Part shown: positions 59,831 to 64,000 of the stretch, in pieces
How the letters are laid out: the number at the start of each line of letters is the position of its first letter
How positions within the stretch are numbered: position 1 is the stretch's first letter
Source: Hevea brasiliensis
Taxonomy: Eukaryota > Streptophyta > Magnoliopsida > Malpighiales > Euphorbiaceae
Length of the DNA: 64,000 nt
Assembly (NCBI RefSeq): GCF_030052815.1
Contig: NC_079507.1
Coordinates: 17,878,141 to 17,942,140, forward strand
Direction of reading: 5' to 3'
The notes under the pieces: generated by a model
The model's input: only the letters and a program-made list of their open reading frames with translations
What the model was told of the DNA's origin: nothing
The model's database searches: none
Position numbers and translations under genes: made by a program

Positions 59831-60718
59831 CTATTATGAGTAAAATCCTAGAAGGGAAAGAAACTGACTATGAAGTAAAAATAAATGGGTGTCTATACTA
59901 CAAAAGAAGATTATGTGTACCAGATAATGGGTAATTGAAAGCCAATATTCTGAAAGAGGCACATACCAGTGTTTATGCTATGCACCCAGGAAGTACAAAA
60001 ATGTATCATGATCTGAAGCTTCAGCATTGGTGGCCTGGTATGAAGAAGGACATAGCTGATTATGTGACTACATGCTTGACATGTCAGCAAGTCAAGGCAG
60101 AACATCAAGTTCCATCAGGTTTGCTGTAGCCTATACGCATACCTAAATGGAAATGGGATCGAGTCACCATGGATTTTGTAAGTGGTCTACCTCTCACCCA
60201 GAAGAAGCATGGTACAGTATGGGTGATAGTAGATAGATTGAAGAAGTCAGCACACTTTCTGCCAGTTAGGACTGACTACTCAGTGGAGAAGTTAGCAGAA
60301 TTATATATCAGTGAGATAGTTAGACTGCATGAAATTTCACTTTCCATCATATGTAATCGAGACCCAAGGTTTACATCAAGATTTTGGAAGAAGTTACATG
60401 AATCCTTGGGTACACAACTCCACTTCAGCACAGCTTTTCATCCTCAGACGGATGGGCAATTAGAAAGAGTAATCCAGGTAAACAATTGAAACCAATTGAA
60501 TAAATACAAATATTGAACTGAAATGATAATAATAACATGAAATATGTGTCAGGTCCTTGAGGATATACTGAGGAGTTGTGTCATTAAGTTTGAGGGAAGT
60601 TGGGATAGATACCTCCCACTGGCAGAATTTGCATACAATAATAGTTGCCAAGCTAGCATCCAAATGCATTTGTATGAAGCACTGTATGGGAGGAAATGTA
60701 CAACTCCAGTGTGCAGGA
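59831..60718 (+). pseudogene. int: Integrase core with intron-like insert, element C
   Basis: Zinc N-terminus HPGSTKMYHDLK, then [17 protein letters not shown] (first Asp), [15 protein letters not shown] (second Asp region, with SDRD changed to CNRD), FHPQTDGQLERVIQ (catalytic Glu). A 75-bp GT...AG insert follows, then [23 protein letters not shown] and [11 protein letters not shown], where unit J begins. Stops at Gln sites (GLL|PIRIP) are also present. The chromodomain must lie right of the window. Confidence 0.9.
60478..60552 (+). other. Putative 75-bp spliceosomal intron in C integrase
   Basis: Exon ATCCAG | GTAAAC ... TGTGTCAG | GTCCTT exon. Removing the 75 bases restores the reading VIQ-VLED, exactly as in element E, which has no insert. 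The insert is very AT-rich with several TGA/TAA-like words and an AACTGAAAT possible branch site. Confidence 0.55.
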
Positions 60719-62784
60719 TGAAGGAACGGAAGCGTGAAAAACACAAGTTTATACCATTGAATTCAAAAATTTTCACCTAGGGTCACATGCATCATGCAAG
60801 ATTTATTTTTATCTATTTGATTTCAATGATAAATAACATATTAAAACTCTTTTAATATGTTTTTGGATATGTATTTGCCATTTAAGATTTTAAAATTAAT
60901 CAGATTAATTTTAGAACCCTAGATTAAATCAAGAACGATTACACTAACCTCTTGATGCACTACAGCGTGTCTGCGCCTTTAAGATTCATCTTCAGGACAC
61001 CAGATGTTGTCCCTCTAGCTTGTCCACACCAAGAACACCTATGGCAGCCATTGAATAGCTTCTAAAGCCTTTTCTATTAATTAGAAATTCAAATTCTACC
61101 TTTTAAGAGATTAGAGATGTAAACAGGACACTAGAAACAATTTCTAGTGTTCTTAATTCAAGAGATTGATGGCTAATCTCTTTGAATTGATGAGAGATGA
61201 AGAAGAATAGAGGGAGGGCTGCAAAATGGCGTGACCAAGGAGTGTGGCTGCTGGTTGTATTTTATTTTCTCATAACAACACTTAAATAGCTAGGTTAGCA
61301 CATTAAACCCTTACCACATGTCACCCTTTGATTAGCTCTAGGTTTAAGTGACCCAATCACATTGTGCCAAGTGTCAAACCTATATGTAATCTTGATTTTA
61401 ATCATCTTACATGATTAAAAAAACACTTGGCAAGCTTATGTGTTATGCCATGTGTCACCATCTCATGGTGCCACGTGTCACACTGCAAAATGACCAAAAT
61501 GCCCCTGTGTCTTAATTTTGAGTTCTCAACCCAAAATAATTATTTTTCTTCTTCTAATTAATTTATATCAAATATAAATTAATTAATTAATCTCTATTAA
61601 TTAATTTCTCATTAATTAAATTCATATTTAAACACTTTAAATATAAATTTAACTTATATTATACATCCAATAATCTAGATTTGGTTTCAAGTCATGCTAG
61701 GGACTTTGCAAACTAATTGCAAACCAAACCTATTTAATTAATCAATTAAACTCTTTAATTAATTAATTAAATCATATTTAATTAGGTGATAACTTGTGTA
61801 TGTGTGTGACTTACTAGGCTCATCACTAATTGGCAATGAGACATGATATCAACTCTTAATATCATCAGAACTCTTTCTTACCATAAATGATTTCTCTAAA
61901 TCATTTTATGAACCTCATAGACCATGGTTAACACCTAGCATAGCATGCCATGGCCACCCAATTAGTAATAAGGTTTACCTTAAATGAACCTATAATCATA
62001 TGTTACCATACACTAGAATCTCTCTGTTACAAAATTCCAACTCAAGCTGGAGTCAGGGTTTGTGTCAAACTCCATTTGCTATGAATATTATGTTCTCTTT
62101 TAATTCCAGTTCTTGATTAAAAAGATTTTCTCATCAGAAACTCTTTTCTGAATAAATCTATCTGTCCTGGCCAGGAACTTGAAACATCAAGAACAATTAA
62201 ATGAACATAGGATTTTATCTCTATTTACTTAGAGGAACAGATTCTATCTTGATCAACACCTACCTCCATATATAACTAGTAGGAGCCAACACATGCCTAT
62301 ATACCCATACATAGTACAAGTATGAAAGTAGTATCAAAGTCAAACTACCTATATACAAGATAACTGTGCTATCTCAGGTCTAAAGATTATATGCACTGAT
62401 ATGATTTATGACAAAACATTAATAAGAGTAAACTCCATGTGCTTGTCATAAGTGTCACTGGTTCGGCCTACTTATCATTTATAAGTGCCTATCATGTTTG
62501 TTATATGGCATGAGACTTACCATTCCATCTTATTTATATCTCATATAAATAACTTGGGAACAAACATGAATACAATCTTTCTGGATAAGTCATGTCCTTA
62601 TTATGAAGTATCCTCGATTGTGAACCTATTTATGATACTTCGTGCTAGAAATATTGTCACTCATATTCTTAACAACTTAAGAATAATATTTCTAACAAAA
62701 TATCAATGGACCTTTTCTATTACACATAAATATATTATGTAAACGGAAAAGTGAAAATGCCTTTTATTAATAAAAATATATACA
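60719..62784. repeat. Unit J1, first 2.07-kb non-coding tandem unit
   Basis: Inserted in C's integrase. Starts TGAAGGAACGGAAGCG and ends ATATATACA, so has TG...CA ends like an LTR. It is followed by AGA and then a second copy. No open frame of interest and no terminal inverted repeat. AT-rich blocks (TTAATTAATTAA) occur at about 61555-61620 and 61735-61780, and CCACGTGTCAC at about 61470. I do not recognise a coding function. The minus orientation looks like an LTR (TGTATATATTTT...CCGTTCCTTCA), perhaps Copia-type. Confidence 0.7.
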
Positions 62785-62787
62785 AGA

Positions 62788-64000
62788 TGAAGGAACGGAA
62801 GCGTGAAAAACACAAGATTATACCATTGAATTCAAAAATTTTCACCTAGGGTCACAAGCACCATGCAAGATTTATTTTTATCTATTTGATTTCAATGATA
62901 AACAACATATTAAAACTCTTTTAATATGTTTTTGGATCTGTATTTGCCATTTAAGATTTTAAAATTAATCAGATTAATTTTAGAACCCTAGATTAAATCA
63001 AGAACGATTACACTAACCTCTTGATGTGCTTTGTGTCTGCGCCTTTGAGATTCGTCTTCAGGACACCAGATGTTGTCCCTCTAGCTTGTCCACACCAAGA
63101 ACACCTATGGCAGCCCTTGAACAGCTTCTAAAGCCTTTTCTATTAATTAGAAATTCAAGTTCTGCCTTTTAAGAAATTAGAGATGTAAACAGGACACTAG
63201 AAACAATTTCTAGTGTTCTTAATTCAAGAGATTGATGGCTAATCTCTTTGAATTGATGAGAGATGAAGAGAAATAGCTGGAGGCTCAAAGTGGCGTGACA
63301 TATGAGAGGAGAGGCTGCTGGTTATGTTTTCCATTCATAACCACACTTAAATAGCTAGGTTAACACATTAAACCCTAGCCACATGTCACCTTTTGATTAG
63401 CTCTAGGTTTAAGTGACCCAATCACATTGTGCCAAGTGTCAAACCTATATTTAATCTTGATTTTAATCATCTTACATGATTAAAAATATTTGGCAAGCTT
63501 ATGTGTTAAGCCATGTGTCACCATCTCATGGTGCCACGTGTCACACTGTGAAATGACCAAAATGCCCCTGTGTCTTAATTTTGAGTTCTTAACACAAAAT
63601 AATTATTTTCTTCTTCTAATTAATTTATATCAAATATAAATTAATTAATTAATCTCTATTAATTAATTTCTCATCAATTAAATACATATTTAAACACTTT
63701 AAATATAAATTTAATTTATACTACACATCCAATAATCTAGATTTGGTTTCAAGTCATGCTAGGGACTTTGCAATTTAATTGCAAACCAAATCTATTTAAT
63801 TAATCAATTAAACTCTTTAATTAATTAATTAAATCATATTTAAATAGGTGATAACTTGTGTATGTGTGTGACTTACTAGGCTCATCACTAATTGGCAATG
63901 AGACATGATATCAACTCTTAATATCATCAGAACTCTTTCTTACCATAAATGATTTCTCTAAATCATTTTATGAACCTCATAGACCATGGTTAACACCTAG
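62788..64000. repeat. Unit J2, second tandem unit, cut by window edge
   Basis: Collinear with 60719-61930 or so, by eye about 94-95 per cent identical. The largest difference is the block at 63270-63340 against 61198-61270. It starts 3 bases after J1 ends. The window ends inside it, so it is unknown whether more copies or an interior follow. Confidence 0.75.

Larger units (their letters stand above)
53317..60718 (+). mobile_element. Element C, Ty3/gypsy chromovirus (family 2)
   Basis: A + strand element inserted in LTR I: 5' LTR 53317-56480, PBS, gag, protease, RT, RNase H and integrase up to 60718, where unit J interrupts it. Its remainder lies past the window. It is the sister of A, with intact gene order but many stops and frameshifts. 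It is the only copy here showing the family 2 integrase core across the site that A has lost. Confidence 0.9.

Noticed and set aside
61462..61490. CCACGTGTCAC and CACCAT...ATGGTG in J as a regulated stress promoter
   Set aside because: G-box-like words and a short inverted repeat alone in AT-rich DNA are not enough, and there is no TATA box or gene placed to use them.
60719..64000. Unit J as a DNA transposon
   Set aside because: No terminal inverted repeats and no transposase text. Ends are TG...CA and the unit is tandemly repeated.

Overview
The window is eukaryotic plant DNA, AT-rich and made almost entirely of long-terminal-repeat (LTR) retrotransposons of the Ty3/gypsy class, inserted into one another. 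I see no host protein gene, tRNA, rRNA or CRISPR array. The pol remnants carry aspartic protease (DPGSTHS/DSGST), reverse transcriptase (F-I/V-DD), RNase H, integrase (HHCC, DDE) and a C-terminal chromodomain. Every primer-binding site is complementary to the 3' end of initiator tRNA-Met, and the LTRs are 2.8 to 4.2 kb long. Together these point to the Del/Tekay-like chromovirus clade in a dicot genome; a woody Euphorbiaceae such as rubber tree is only a guess. All coding regions are broken.

Layout, left half. Element B (+ strand) is the old host element: its 5' LTR survives as 4136-4467 and 15087-15359, its decayed interior as 15360-17864, and its 3' LTR as 17865 to about 22028. Two younger minus-strand elements sit inside its 5' LTR: element L (gag end at 1-486, 5' LTR 677-4135) and complete element A (4468-15086). 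About 700 bp of non-LTR spacer follows (22030-22733).

Layout, right half. Element D (+ strand) starts at 22734. Its 5' LTR is split by element E (minus strand, 25314-40742, perfect 5-bp target duplication CCCTC). E's integrase is in turn split by composite element F (29392-33593). D's gag is split by solo LTRs G (41797-44556) and H (44715-47734). D's RNase H is split by LTR I (50458-53316), which is interrupted by element C (+ strand, from 53317). C's integrase is interrupted by a tandemly repeated 2.07-kb non-coding unit J (60719 to the end). The nesting D > I > C > J is four levels deep.

Families by LTR sequence: L, E and F form one family; A, C and H a second; B, G and I a third; D is a fourth, related type. 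All share the same architecture. The most interesting signals are not genes. They are a covarying double hairpin at the same place in the LTRs, a conserved splice-donor/acceptor pair flanking the LTR 3' part and PBS, a 75-bp intron-like insert in C's integrase, and element F, which has an LTR start at both ends in inverted orientation yet is bounded by a near-perfect target duplication.
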